Shown here piece by piece: positions 18,760-27,401 of a stretch of DNA of 64,000 bases. The position numbers and the translations under genes are program-made. Under the pieces are notes generated by a model, which was not told where the DNA came from, did no database searches, and saw only the letters and a program-made list of their open reading frames with translations. Each line of letters starts with the position of its first letter. The first letter of the stretch is position 1. The stretch spans positions 124,001 to 188,000 of the forward strand of contig NZ_JAIVKK010000009.1 in the NCBI RefSeq assembly GCF_020524005.1. Direction: 5' to 3'. This DNA is from Microbulbifer aggregans (GTDB taxonomy: Bacteria; Pseudomonadota; Gammaproteobacteria; Pseudomonadales; Cellvibrionaceae).

Positions 18760-19761
18760 TCACTCCGGCTTTCTGCAGCCGCTTTTGAAAGCCTTGGGCG
18801 AAAGCCCGGTCCAGCGCCGGAACGCTTTACCGAAGGCGCTCTCGTCGCAGTAGCCGAGGGCTCCGGCGATATCCACATTGGTCTTTTCACCCTCCCGCAG
18901 CCACTGGCACGCATAGTGGCTGCGAACTTCGTCCTGTATCGCACGGAAGCTGGCACTTTCTTCCAGCAGTTTGCGTCCCAGGTGGCGTGGGCTAATGCAC
19001 AGGCGTGCAGCGACCTGCTCACGGCTCAGCTGTGGTTCCTGTTGCAGCAGGTGGGAGACGCGCAGTTGCAGGCTTTTACTGGTCAGGGCCTTGAGCAGTG
19101 CGTCGGCCTCCGGTTTCAGGCGGGCCATTACCTGGCGGTCTGCCGCCATCAGCGGGATTTCCAGATCCTGCGGACGCATGCGGATACCGGACACTGGAGC
19201 ATTGAACTGGACCGGGGCCTGCAGCAGTTGCTGGTACTGTTGCTGTATCGCCAGTGAGGGCGTAGGGTAGGCCAGCATGACGCTCTGTGGCTGGAACTCC
19301 CTGCCGGTCATTACCCTCGCCTGGGCGAGGCAGATAGAGAGTACGGTTTCCACACGCAGCCGCGCGCAGCGCAGATAATTGGGCTGGTAGCAAAGCTCTA
19401 CGTAGAAGCTGCTGCGGCGCATTTCGAACTGGCCGCCCTCGCCGAGCAGCGGGTGGTATATCAGGAGCTGCTCGATGGCGGTGCCGAGATTTTTCTGGGT
19501 CATCAGCAGATAGCCGACCAATCCCATCTGGCTGCCCTGCATCGCCTGGCCGAGACGTACGCCGAGAAGAGGGTCCGGGTAGGCATCCTGCAGTGCCAGC
19601 CAGATATCTTCCTGGACCCGCATTGGTACCCGATCCTGTTCGTTAATGTGGGTCATTAACGATTTCGCGGCAGGCGGGAGTTCCAGCTGAAGGCGCTCCA
19701 AACCGCTTATTACTGCGCGTGTATAGCTGAGGGTAACACTTCTGTTATCCGGTGGGTTCAC
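18760..19761 (-). CDS. AraC-family regulator, divergent from the monooxygenase operon
   Basis: The protein has 333 residues. The N-terminal region of about 190 residues resembles the arabinose-binding-like domain of OruR-type regulators (G-L-V-G-Y-L-L-M-T and H-P-L-L motifs). The C-terminal AraC domain shows A-A-R-L-C-I-S-P-R-H-L-G-R-K-L and I-A-G-A-L-G-Y-C-D-E-S-A-F-G-K-A-F-R-R-W-T-G. It is transcribed away from the flavin monooxygenase, with starts only 101 bp apart, so the shared promoter region argues that it controls that operon. The effector is unknown. Confidence 0.9.
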   Translation of the reverse strand: MNPPDNRSVTLSYTRAVISGLERLQLELPPAAKSLMTHINEQDRVPMRVQEDIWLALQDAYPDPLLGVRLGQAMQGSQMGLVGYLLMTQKNLGTAIEQLLIYHPLLGEGGQFEMRRSSFYVELCYQPNYLRCARLRVETVLSICLAQARVMTGREFQPQSVMLAYPTPSLAIQQQYQQLLQAPVQFNAPVSGIRMRPQDLEIPLMAADRQVMARLKPEADALLKALTSKSLQLRVSHLLQQEPQLSREQVAARLCISPRHLGRKLLEESASFRAIQDEVRSHYACQWLREGEKTNVDIAGALGYCDESAFGKAFRRWTGLSPKAFKSGCRKPE

Positions 19762-19862
19762 TCGTGCTGTCCGAAATTAACCAGAGACTGCCCGATTATG
19801 ACGACAGCCTCCCGGGTTGTCACGCTATATTGGCGAGGATGTGAGATTTCGGGAGAAGAATA

Positions 19863-21209
19863 ATGAAACCCTATGCAGTTATTGGCGCCGGCCCAATGGG
19901 GCTGTGCAGTGTGCGCAACCTGGCCAAGCACGGCATTCCCTGTGTGGGCTTTGAAATCCACAGCGATGTCGGTGGCCTCTGGGATATCGACAGCCCCACC
20001 AGTACGATGTACGAATCCGCGCACCTTATCTCCTCAAAGAGAATGACGGAGTTTGCGGAATTCCCCATGGGTGATGATGTGGCACTCTTCCCGCATCACA
20101 GCGAACTGCGACAGTACTTCCGCGACTACGCCAGGAAGTTCGATCTCTACCGCCACTACGAATTCAACACCGAGGTGGTCAGCTGCGAGCGAGTCGGCGA
20201 CGACTGGCAAATCACCACCCGCAGCGACGGCCGCGAGCAGACCCGCACCTTTGGCGGCCTGTTGATCGCCAACGGCACGCTGCATCACCCCAATCGCCCA
20301 CAGTTGCCCGGTGAATTTACTGGCGAAGTGCTGCACTCCGCCGACTACCGCGATCCGGCGATCTTCGATGGCAAGCGCGTGCTGCTGGTGGGCTGTGGCA
20401 ACAGTGGCGCCGACATTGCCGTAGATGCTGCGCACCGCGCCAGGAGCGTGGATATCAGCCTGCGCCGCGGTTACTACTTCCTGCCCAAATTTATTGCCGG
20501 TAAAGCGACCGATGCGCTCGGCGGCAAGATCAAACTGCCGCGCTTTATCCAGCAGCGTATCAGCGCCGCAATTTCCCGGCTGATGCTGGGCAAGCCAGAG
20601 CAGTACGGGCTGCCCAAGCCGGACTACAAAATGTTTGAGTCCCACCCGGTGATCAACTCGCTGATCCTGCACCATATCGGTCATGGGGATATCAAGGCGC
20701 GCAAGGATATCGAGAAAATCGACGGAAACAAGGTCACGTTTGTTGATGGTTCCTGTCGTGAATACGACATGATCATGCTGGCCACTGGCTACAAACTCCA
20801 CTATCCATTTATCGCCAGCGAGGAACTCAACTGGACCGGCTTCGCGCCGCGTCTGTACCTGAATGTGTTCCACCCTGAATATGACAACCTGTTCCTGATG
20901 GGCATGGTGGAGGCAGCAGGTCTCGGCTGGGAAGGGCGCAATCGCCAGGCGGAGATGGTGGCCCTGTATATCCAGCAGCTGGCGAAGGGCGCCAAGTCGG
21001 CCCAGCAGCTGAAAGCAACCAAGCGCGAGAAAGCCGGTGCACGTGCCGATGGTGGTATGCAGTACCTGGAGCTGGAGCGGATGGCGTACTACGTGCACAA
21101 AGATACGTACCTGGACGCGATGGCCGGTCACACTCGGGACTTGCTCAAGGATTACGGCGCCGGGGATACTGATCGCATTCCCGCCACCGCGGTGGAGGCG
21201 GCCCACTGA
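19863..21209 (+). CDS. Flavin-containing monooxygenase (class B)
   Basis: The protein has 448 residues. The FAD-binding G-A-G-P-M-G is at residues 8-13, followed by F-E-I-H-S-D-V-G-G-L-W-D. The FMO identifying motif F-x-G-x-x-x-H-x-x-x-Y is intact at 152-162. The NADPH-binding G-C-G-N-S-G follows at about 178, and A-T-G-Y near 308. Such enzymes use NADPH and O2 to oxygenate soft nucleophiles or, in Baeyer-Villiger variants, ketones. Start codon and GGGAGAAG site are well placed. It leads a same-strand set with a BASS transporter and two SDR enzymes. The substrate is unknown, and a lipophilic carboxylate or ketone is only a guess from context. Confidence 0.9.
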   Translation: MKPYAVIGAGPMGLCSVRNLAKHGIPCVGFEIHSDVGGLWDIDSPTSTMYESAHLISSKRMTEFAEFPMGDDVALFPHHSELRQYFRDYARKFDLYRHYEFNTEVVSCERVGDDWQITTRSDGREQTRTFGGLLIANGTLHHPNRPQLPGEFTGEVLHSADYRDPAIFDGKRVLLVGCGNSGADIAVDAAHRARSVDISLRRGYYFLPKFIAGKATDALGGKIKLPRFIQQRISAAISRLMLGKPEQYGLPKPDYKMFESHPVINSLILHHIGHGDIKARKDIEKIDGNKVTFVDGSCREYDMIMLATGYKLHYPFIASEELNWTGFAPRLYLNVFHPEYDNLFLMGMVEAAGLGWEGRNRQAEMVALYIQQLAKGAKSAQQLKATKREKAGARADGGMQYLELERMAYYVHKDTYLDAMAGHTRDLLKDYGAGDTDRIPATAVEAAH

Positions 21210-21280
21210 GGTCGCCACCCAATCCCTGACTAAATCCGTCCCTGAACACATCAGGGACCAGCCTGACCGGTGCCGTATCC

Positions 21281-22225
21281 GTGAACTCAGCTGTAACCGT
21301 ATCCATAGACAGTTTTCAGATGTCCCCTGTGGCATTGCTGGCCCTGAACGCCGTGCTGGCGTTCATGATGTTCGGCGTGTCCCTGGGGCTCCGTACCAGT
21401 GATTTTGCCAACATCCTGCGGCGACCTGTGGCCCCGGTTACCGGGCTGGTTGCCCAGTTCCTTTTGTTGCCGGCGATTACCTGCCTGGTGACCTGGTTGC
21501 TGGACATTAGCCCTGGGTTGGCACTGGGGATGATCCTGGTGTCCTGCTGCCCCGGTGGAACCTTTTCCAATGTCATGACCTGGATAGGTCGGGCCAACGT
21601 GGCGACTTCCGTCAGTATGACGGCGGTTTCCAGTCTGGTGGCCGTAGTCATGACGCCATTCAATTTCGCTTTCTACGGCAATCTCAACCCAAGCACCCGC
21701 GATGCGTTGCAGGCCATTTCCCTGCCGGCGGAAAACATGGTGCTTGTCGTAGTGGCTGTACTGGCTGTACCGATGTTGCTGGGCATGCTGATCGGTGCCC
21801 GGTATCCGGGGTTTGCACAAAAGAGCGAGCGCTTTTTCCGCACCGCATCACTGGGGGTGTTCCTGCTGTTTGTGGTGGTGTCGTTCAGCAAGCACTGGGA
21901 AACCGCACTTTCCATTGCCGGCGCGGTACTGGTGTTGGTAATTGCCCACAATGCACTGGCGTTTTTGATCGGGGACCTCAGTGGGCGCGTCGCGCGCCTG
22001 CGGGTGGCGGATCGCCGCGCGGTGACCATGGAAGTTGGCATCCAGAACTCGGGCCTGGCGCTCGCGATTCTGTTTACCTTTTACCCCGGCGCAGGGGAGA
22101 TGCTTGTTGTGGCCGGGTTCTGGGGAGTCTGGCACCTGGTGTCGGGACTCTCGCTTGCGGGTTACTGGAATTTCAGTAACCGCAGGAAAGCGCGTGCGGA
22201 ATCTCTACGGGCCGAATCTGCCTGA
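21281..22225 (+). CDS. Bile acid:sodium symporter (BASS) family transporter
   Basis: The protein is 314 residues of almost continuous membrane segments, about nine or ten. BASS hallmarks are visible: F-M-M-F-G-V-S-L-G-L near 28, S-C-C-P-G-G-T-F-S-N-V near 88 (the first unwound helix region) and E-V-G-I-Q-N-S-G-L-A near 250 (the second). These match the sodium-binding crossing helices of the family. Substrates of bacterial members include bile acids, pantoate and keto acids, so the exact cargo cannot be read from sequence. The GTG start has only a weak ribosome site, and an internal ATG at 21320 is possible. It follows the FMO gene by 71 bp. Confidence 0.88.
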   Translation: MNSAVTVSIDSFQMSPVALLALNAVLAFMMFGVSLGLRTSDFANILRRPVAPVTGLVAQFLLLPAITCLVTWLLDISPGLALGMILVSCCPGGTFSNVMTWIGRANVATSVSMTAVSSLVAVVMTPFNFAFYGNLNPSTRDALQAISLPAENMVLVVVAVLAVPMLLGMLIGARYPGFAQKSERFFRTASLGVFLLFVVVSFSKHWETALSIAGAVLVLVIAHNALAFLIGDLSGRVARLRVADRRAVTMEVGIQNSGLALAILFTFYPGAGEMLVVAGFWGVWHLVSGLSLAGYWNFSNRRKARAESLRAESA

Positions 22226-22275
22226 TGCTGTGATCGCAGGCGGTAGCGCGAATAGTCAAAGATAAGAGCAGAACA

Positions 22276-23271
22276 ATGAACGAAAAACGCGTATTGATTA
22301 CCGGCGCGGCCGGTTACGTGGGCCAGCAGCTGGGGGAGTTGCTGGCCAAACAGATGCCAGTAGTCGGTGTGGACATTGTCCAGCGCGAGGCGGCATTTCC
22401 GATCATCAGGATGGACATCTGTGATGCGGCCCTGGGGGAGTTGCTGCGGGCCGAACGCATCACCCACGTTGTGCACCTGGCGTCAGTGGTCGCCCCGGGG
22501 CGGGATCGCGCGCGGGAATACCAGATTGATGTGGAGGGCACCCGCAATGTGTTGGACGCCTGTGTGACAGCAGGAGTAAAGCACCTCACCCTGACCAGCA
22601 GTGGTGCTGCTTACGGCTACCACGCGGATAACCCGGCATGGTTGCGGGAAGATGATGCGCTGCGCGGTAACCCGGAATTTGCCTACTCCGATCACAAGCG
22701 CCTGGTCGAAGAGATGCTGGCGGACTACCGCGGCCGCCATCCTGAACTGCAGCAGCTGATTTTCCGCCCCTGTTCGATTATTGGCGGGGCCACCAAAACC
22801 AAGATCAGCGCGCTTTTTTCCGGCAAGGCGATCCTTGACCCCGGTGGCCATAACTCGCCATTTGTTTTCATCTGGGACCAGGATGTGATTGGCGCGATTG
22901 AATATGGTGTCTTGCGCGATGCCAGCGGTATCTACAACCTGGCCGGTGATGGCGCCCTGACGCCGGAAGAGATCGCCCGCCTGCTGAACAAACCCCTGCG
23001 CCGTCTCCCGGTATGGCTGCTGAAAGGCCTGCTGGGTATCAGCTATGGCCTGCACCTCGGCAATGTGCGGCCGGCCCAGGTGATGTTCCTGCAGTACCGG
23101 CCGGTGCTGCTCAATACCCGCCTCAAGCAGGAGTTGGGCTATGTGCCGAAGAAAACCTCGGCAGAAACGTTTGCCTACTTTGCCACTAACGCACTGGGAA
23201 TCGATGTCGATGCCGAGTCTGCGCGCGTGACCGTTGCCGAGTCCGCAATGGCAAAAGGGCAGCCGGCGTGA
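22276..23271 (+). CDS. NAD-dependent epimerase/dehydratase family protein (extended SDR)
   Basis: A 331-residue extended SDR. The nucleotide-binding G-A-A-G-Y-V-G is at residues 10-16, the acidic D-I ends the second strand (NAD preference), and the catalytic Y-S-D-H-K has Tyr137 and Lys141. T-S-S-G-A-A-Y-G supplies the Ser. Members act on nucleotide sugars or, in the 3-beta-hydroxysteroid branch, on sterols and terpenoids. In this operon the second group is more likely. The C-terminal region has a hydrophobic stretch near 240-260. Its TGA overlaps the GTG of the following SDR gene by four bases, so the two are coupled. Confidence 0.88.
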   Translation: MNEKRVLITGAAGYVGQQLGELLAKQMPVVGVDIVQREAAFPIIRMDICDAALGELLRAERITHVVHLASVVAPGRDRAREYQIDVEGTRNVLDACVTAGVKHLTLTSSGAAYGYHADNPAWLREDDALRGNPEFAYSDHKRLVEEMLADYRGRHPELQQLIFRPCSIIGGATKTKISALFSGKAILDPGGHNSPFVFIWDQDVIGAIEYGVLRDASGIYNLAGDGALTPEEIARLLNKPLRRLPVWLLKGLLGISYGLHLGNVRPAQVMFLQYRPVLLNTRLKQELGYVPKKTSAETFAYFATNALGIDVDAESARVTVAESAMAKGQPA

Positions 23272-24134
23272 ACAAGATGGTGGCAAAAATATTGAATCGC
23301 GAAAAGGTATTCGTGGTGACCGGCGCTGCGGGTGGGCTCGGTTGGGCACTGGTGCAGGCGCTGGTCAAATCCCAGGCTGGCCGTGAATCGGTACGCTTCG
23401 CGCTGGTCGATGTAAACGCTGAGGCGGTGGCCGCGCGTGCGCGGGAGCTGGAGCAGCAGGATATCGACGCGGATGTATTTGCGATCGACCTGTCCAGTGA
23501 AGAGGCCGTGGCAGAGCTCTGCACGCGGCTGCGAGCCATATACGAACATGTGGATCTGCTGGTCAACAACGCCGGTATTACCCATCGCAGCCTATCGACC
23601 CAGACCAGCAACGCTGTAATCCGGCGGGTGATGGCGGTGGATTATCACGCGCCAGTGGAGTTGGCACAGGGCCTGTTACCACAACTGCGTGCGGCAGGTG
23701 GCTGTGTGGTGAATATCAGCTCCATGGCGGGCTGGATGCCAGTGCTGGGGCGCGCGGGGTACTGCGCGGCCAAGAGTGCGCTGCACCAGTATTTCGAGAC
23801 CTTCCGTGAAGAGGTCCGCGACGATGGTGTGCGGGTGCTGATGGTGTATCCGAGCTTCGTGGCCACCAATATCGACACCAATGCGCTTTCCGGCGATGGC
23901 GGCCGTGCACAGCACGCCCAGAGCACCGTTGGTACCGTGCGTTCTGCCGACTGGATGGCGGGTAAGATCGTCAACGCGCTGGAGAAAGGCAAGGAGCGCT
24001 TATTCCCCCGGGATAAATCTCTATTGGGCGCCTACCTTTACAAGCTGGCGCCGCGCCTGTTCCTGAAGCAGATGGTGCGCAATTTCCGTGTTGAGCTCGA
24101 AGTAGGACGGGCGGCGGAAGCGGCTGATCGCTAA
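23268..24134 (+). CDS. Short-chain dehydrogenase/reductase (classical SDR)
   Basis: The protein has 288 residues with T-G-A-A-G-G-L-G at 18-25, N-N-A-G near 103, and catalytic Y-C-A-A-K with Tyr165 and Lys169 after the Ser pair in I-S-S-M-A-G. The C-terminal 40 residues are basic and hydrophobic (L-Y-K-L-A-P-R-L-F-L-K), which may associate with membrane. It starts at GTG 23268 inside the stop of the epimerase gene and ends the operon. NAD(P)-dependent oxidation or reduction of an alcohol or ketone intermediate made by the FMO is a reasonable inference. Confidence 0.88.
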   Translation: MNKMVAKILNREKVFVVTGAAGGLGWALVQALVKSQAGRESVRFALVDVNAEAVAARARELEQQDIDADVFAIDLSSEEAVAELCTRLRAIYEHVDLLVNNAGITHRSLSTQTSNAVIRRVMAVDYHAPVELAQGLLPQLRAAGGCVVNISSMAGWMPVLGRAGYCAAKSALHQYFETFREEVRDDGVRVLMVYPSFVATNIDTNALSGDGGRAQHAQSTVGTVRSADWMAGKIVNALEKGKERLFPRDKSLLGAYLYKLAPRLFLKQMVRNFRVELEVGRAAEAADR

Positions 24135-24164
24135 TCCTCTGTCCTCAATCTTTCTCTCCGGCTG

Positions 24165-24755
24165 TCAGTGGATCATGGTGATTACGCTGGCAGCCAGCAA
24201 CAGTCCCATGGTGATATTGAAAAGTCGCAGGTGACGGGGCTCTTTCAGTATTTGCTTCAACCCCACGCCGAACATCAGCCAGACAATGATGCAGGGGCCG
24301 CCAATCAGGATAAAGGCCACGGCGATGCGTCCGGCTTCCAGCAGCATGGTGCCATCGGGCGTGGTGAATGCCGCAAGGGCGCCCACCGCCATGATCCAGC
24401 CCTTCGGGTTGACCCACTGAAAAGCCACCGCCTGCAGAAATGTAAACGGCTTCTTTCCCTCCGCCGAACCCACTTCCCGGGTCGAGGCAATCACCCAGGC
24501 CAGATAGAGCAGGTAGGCAATACCCACCCAGCGAATAATTTCGTGTAACAGCGGGAACCGGTTAAACAGTGCGCCGAGTCCCAGGCCGATGGCGATAATC
24601 ATGGCCGGATAGCCGAGGCAGATACCGAGGAAATGCGGCATCGAACGGCCGATACCGAAATTGAGGCCGGACGACATAATCATCAGGTTGTTCGGGCCCG
24701 GTGTAATGCTGGTGGCAAATACAAACAGGATGATGGGCAGCAGTGCTTCCAGCAA
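24165..24755 (-). CDS. LysE-family amino-acid exporter
   Basis: The protein is 196 residues with six hydrophobic segments. The family signature S-I-T-P-G-P-N-N-L-M near 16-25 and the Q-W-V-N-P-K-G-W element near 114-121 are clear. The frame begins with TTG 24755, preceded on the minus strand by GAGG with good spacing. LysE/RhtB proteins export basic amino acids, homoserine, threonine or related compounds, and the cargo of this one is unknown. It converges with the SDR gene and is divergent from the TatD gene. Confidence 0.9.
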   Translation of the reverse strand: MLEALLPIILFVFATSITPGPNNLMIMSSGLNFGIGRSMPHFLGICLGYPAMIIAIGLGLGALFNRFPLLHEIIRWVGIAYLLYLAWVIASTREVGSAEGKKPFTFLQAVAFQWVNPKGWIMAVGALAAFTTPDGTMLLEAGRIAVAFILIGGPCIIVWLMFGVGLKQILKEPRHLRLFNITMGLLLAASVITMIH

Positions 24756-24930
24756 GGTGAACCTCTTAATCTGACGGTGCGATAACGGTGGCTAGGTGAC
24801 AATGGCGTGATCGCGATCAAGACAACGCCGTTAGGGACGTGGGCAATTATCCGCGGAGCGGTTGGCGCGGTAAACCTGCCAGGAAATGGCCGTGCTAGAA
24901 TTCTGCAAAATTTCTGCCGTAGCCCGCCCA

Positions 24931-25725
24931 ATGTCGCCAATTGCGCTGATCGACAGTCACTGCCATTTTGATTTCGAAGCCTTCGCACCCGATCGTGATG
25001 AGGTCTGGCGTCGTTGTCGGGATAATGGTATCGGCCAGCTGATAATGCCGGGAGTGAGCATTGCCCAGTGGCGTTCGTTGTTTGCGCTGGTGAACAGTGA
25101 GCCCGCCTGGTACGGGGCCGTCGGGGTACACCCGTGGTGGGTGGCAGACATGGCGTTATCGCCAGAGCGGCTGCAGGAGGCCATTGTGGAGCGCGTGAAA
25201 AAAGAGCGCGCTGGCAGCGGCCGCGTAGTGGCCATTGGCGAATGTGGCCTCGACGGGAGTATCGAGTGCAGCCTGGCCGAGCAGGAGACCGTGTTGCGCC
25301 CCCAACTGGCGGCCGCCTGTGAACTCGAATTGCCGGTTATCCTCCACAGCGTCAAAGCGCACAGCGAGATCATTGCCTTGTTGAAAGAATTCCGGCCGGA
25401 GAAGGGTGGAGTGATCCACGCTTTCAGCGGCAGTGCGGAAATTGCGCGGGAGTACTGGAAGCTGGGGTTTTATCTCGGTATCGGCGGCACTATCACCTAT
25501 GAGCGCGCGGCCAAGACGCTCCGCACCGTCAGTGAAGTGCCACTGGAATCCCTGTTGCTGGAATCGGACGCGCCGGATATGCCCCACGCGGGCCGACAGG
25601 GCGAGCGCAACAGCCCGGAATATTTGTTAACTGTTGCAGAAACCCTGGCCGCACTGCGTGCTATCTCCGTTGAACAAGTGTGCGCACAGACGCGCAAAAA
25701 CACCCAAGTGCTTTTCAATCTATGA
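24931..25725 (+). CDS. TatD-family hydrolase/deoxyribonuclease (YjjV-like)
   Basis: The product is a metal-dependent TIM-barrel nuclease. I-D-S-H-C-H-F-D at the N-terminus provides two metal His, I-G-E-C-G-L-D provides the Glu, V-I-L-H-S-V-K-A a His, H-A-F-S-G-S a His, and S-D-A-P-D-M-P the catalytic Asp. ATG 24931 places the H-x-H motif at the usual distance from the start. GTG 24892 has a better ribosome site (AGGA), so a 13-residue longer form is possible. The C-terminus overlaps the cysteine desulfurase start by four bases. TatD proteins act in DNA repair or RNA/DNA turnover. Confidence 0.9.
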   Translation: MSPIALIDSHCHFDFEAFAPDRDEVWRRCRDNGIGQLIMPGVSIAQWRSLFALVNSEPAWYGAVGVHPWWVADMALSPERLQEAIVERVKKERAGSGRVVAIGECGLDGSIECSLAEQETVLRPQLAAACELELPVILHSVKAHSEIIALLKEFRPEKGGVIHAFSGSAEIAREYWKLGFYLGIGGTITYERAAKTLRTVSEVPLESLLLESDAPDMPHAGRQGERNSPEYLLTVAETLAALRAISVEQVCAQTRKNTQVLFNL

Positions 25726-27389
25726 GTTTTTCAGTTTCGCAGTTTAAGCAGCAATTTCCCCTGTTCAGTCAGCCGGAAAACCGCGATCTGGTGTATCTCG
25801 ACAATGCAGCCACGACACAGAAGCCGGCCGTGGTTATTGATGCAATCCGGGATTTTTACCTGCACAGCAACGCTAACACCCATCGTTCCAGTCACCGGCT
25901 GGCCCGTCAGGCCACGGCAATGGTGGAGCGGGTACGCGCACAGGCGGCAGCATTTCTCGGTACGGGCAATGTGCGTGAGGTGATTTTTACCCGCGGTGCA
26001 ACGGAAGGGTTAAACCTGCTCGCCAATAGTCTGTGCGCTGAACTTGCGCCTGGCGATGAGGTGGTGCTCTCCACCGCCGAGCACCACGCGAACCTGGTGC
26101 CCTGGCAGATGGCCGCCGCCCGCCATCAGTTGCATATTCGCTATGTGCCGGATGAGCGGGGTATTCCCCAGTTTGACCGCCTGGTGGAAGTGCTTGGCCC
26201 GCGCACCCGTATCGTCTCGCTCACGGCCGGCTCCAATGCCTTGGGGTTTCGCGCGGATCTCGCACAGATTCGGCAGATGCTGGCGGGGCGGGATTTACGC
26301 TGGGTGGTTGATGCGGCGCAACTGGCGGCGCACGAGCCGATAGATGTGCAGGAGATCGGCTGCGATTTTCTGGTGTGCTCGGCACACAAGTTCTATGGCC
26401 CGAGCGGGATCGGCCTGCTGTTTGGCCGCGAACAGTGGTTACAGCAGATGCCACCCTGGCAGGGCGGCGGCGAAATGATTGCGGATGTGGACCTGCACTC
26501 CAGCCACTATGCCGACCTGCCACACAAATTCGAGGCCGGTACTTCGTCCCTCGCCGCCATTGCCGGGCTGGGGGCCTGTCTGGAATTTCTGCAATCCCAG
26601 GATCGCGCGGCCATGGCGGTACATGAGCAGCAACTGTTGCGTACCCTGCATGAACAGGTGGGCAAATTGCCGGGCATGGAATTGCTGAGCAGTGCGGAAA
26701 ACAATCTCGGAATTCTCGCGTTTAGTGACAGCCGTTTTGTGCCGGTCGACCTGATGCATTGGCTGGACGGGAAGGATATCGCGGTGCGCGTTGGTCACCA
26801 CTGCGCACAGCCCCTGATCCGGGCGACCGGTCACAGCGCCACGCTGCGGGCATCGCTGGCGGCGTACAATTCAGAGCAGGATGTCGCGCGTTTTGTGGCT
26901 GCGGTGGCGGAATTCCTCGATCAGCTGGACAGTGCTGAAAACGCCCCCACGCACGTGGAACCCGAGGTCGCCGAAGGCTGGCCGATAGACGACTTATCTG
27001 TGCTCGATATCGAAGCGCTGCGCAGTCGCAGGGGCTGGCAGGAGCGTTATCGTTTGCTGATGCAGTGGAGCAAGGCGATAGCCGCGAAGCCTATCATTCG
27101 CTCGCCCGAGCATCTTGTGCAGGGTTGTGAATCCAGTGCCTGGCTGGTGCACCGCCAGTTGGGAGAAAAGCACTACTTCGCGCTCGACAGTGACAGTCGT
27201 GTGGTGAAAGGCCTCGGCGCTTTCCTGTTGTCCCAGTTGAACGGCAAGAGCCTGGAGGAAGTTCGCTCCACGGATCTGGAAGCGCTGTTTACCGAGTTCG
27301 AGTTCGATAAACACCTGTCGCCTTCCCGCAGCAATGGGTTTTATGCGCTGATGCAGCGCGCCATGGCAATCCTCGAACAGCAAAAGTAA
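25722..27389 (+). CDS. Cysteine desulfurase fused to SufE/CsdE sulfur acceptor
   Basis: This is one 555-residue chain with two domains. Residues 1-405 are a group II (SufS/CsdA) desulfurase: Y-L-D-N-A-A-T-T-Q-K-P near 25-35, PLP Lys223 in S-A-H-K-F-Y-G-P, and catalytic Cys361 in G-H-H-C-A-Q-P. A short linker leads to a SufE/CsdE domain at 420-555 whose acceptor Cys469 lies in V-Q-G-C-E-S-S-A-W. Normally these are two proteins that pass persulfide sulfur between them. Here the transfer would be intramolecular or within a dimer. The ATG overlaps the TatD stop (ATGA). No other suf gene is nearby. It supplies sulfur for Fe-S clusters or other thio-compounds. Confidence 0.94.
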   Translation: MSFSVSQFKQQFPLFSQPENRDLVYLDNAATTQKPAVVIDAIRDFYLHSNANTHRSSHRLARQATAMVERVRAQAAAFLGTGNVREVIFTRGATEGLNLLANSLCAELAPGDEVVLSTAEHHANLVPWQMAAARHQLHIRYVPDERGIPQFDRLVEVLGPRTRIVSLTAGSNALGFRADLAQIRQMLAGRDLRWVVDAAQLAAHEPIDVQEIGCDFLVCSAHKFYGPSGIGLLFGREQWLQQMPPWQGGGEMIADVDLHSSHYADLPHKFEAGTSSLAAIAGLGACLEFLQSQDRAAMAVHEQQLLRTLHEQVGKLPGMELLSSAENNLGILAFSDSRFVPVDLMHWLDGKDIAVRVGHHCAQPLIRATGHSATLRASLAAYNSEQDVARFVAAVAEFLDQLDSAENAPTHVEPEVAEGWPIDDLSVLDIEALRSRRGWQERYRLLMQWSKAIAAKPIIRSPEHLVQGCESSAWLVHRQLGEKHYFALDSDSRVVKGLGAFLLSQLNGKSLEEVRSTDLEALFTEFEFDKHLSPSRSNGFYALMQRAMAILEQQK

Positions 27390-27401
27390 TTACCTGGTGG
27401 T

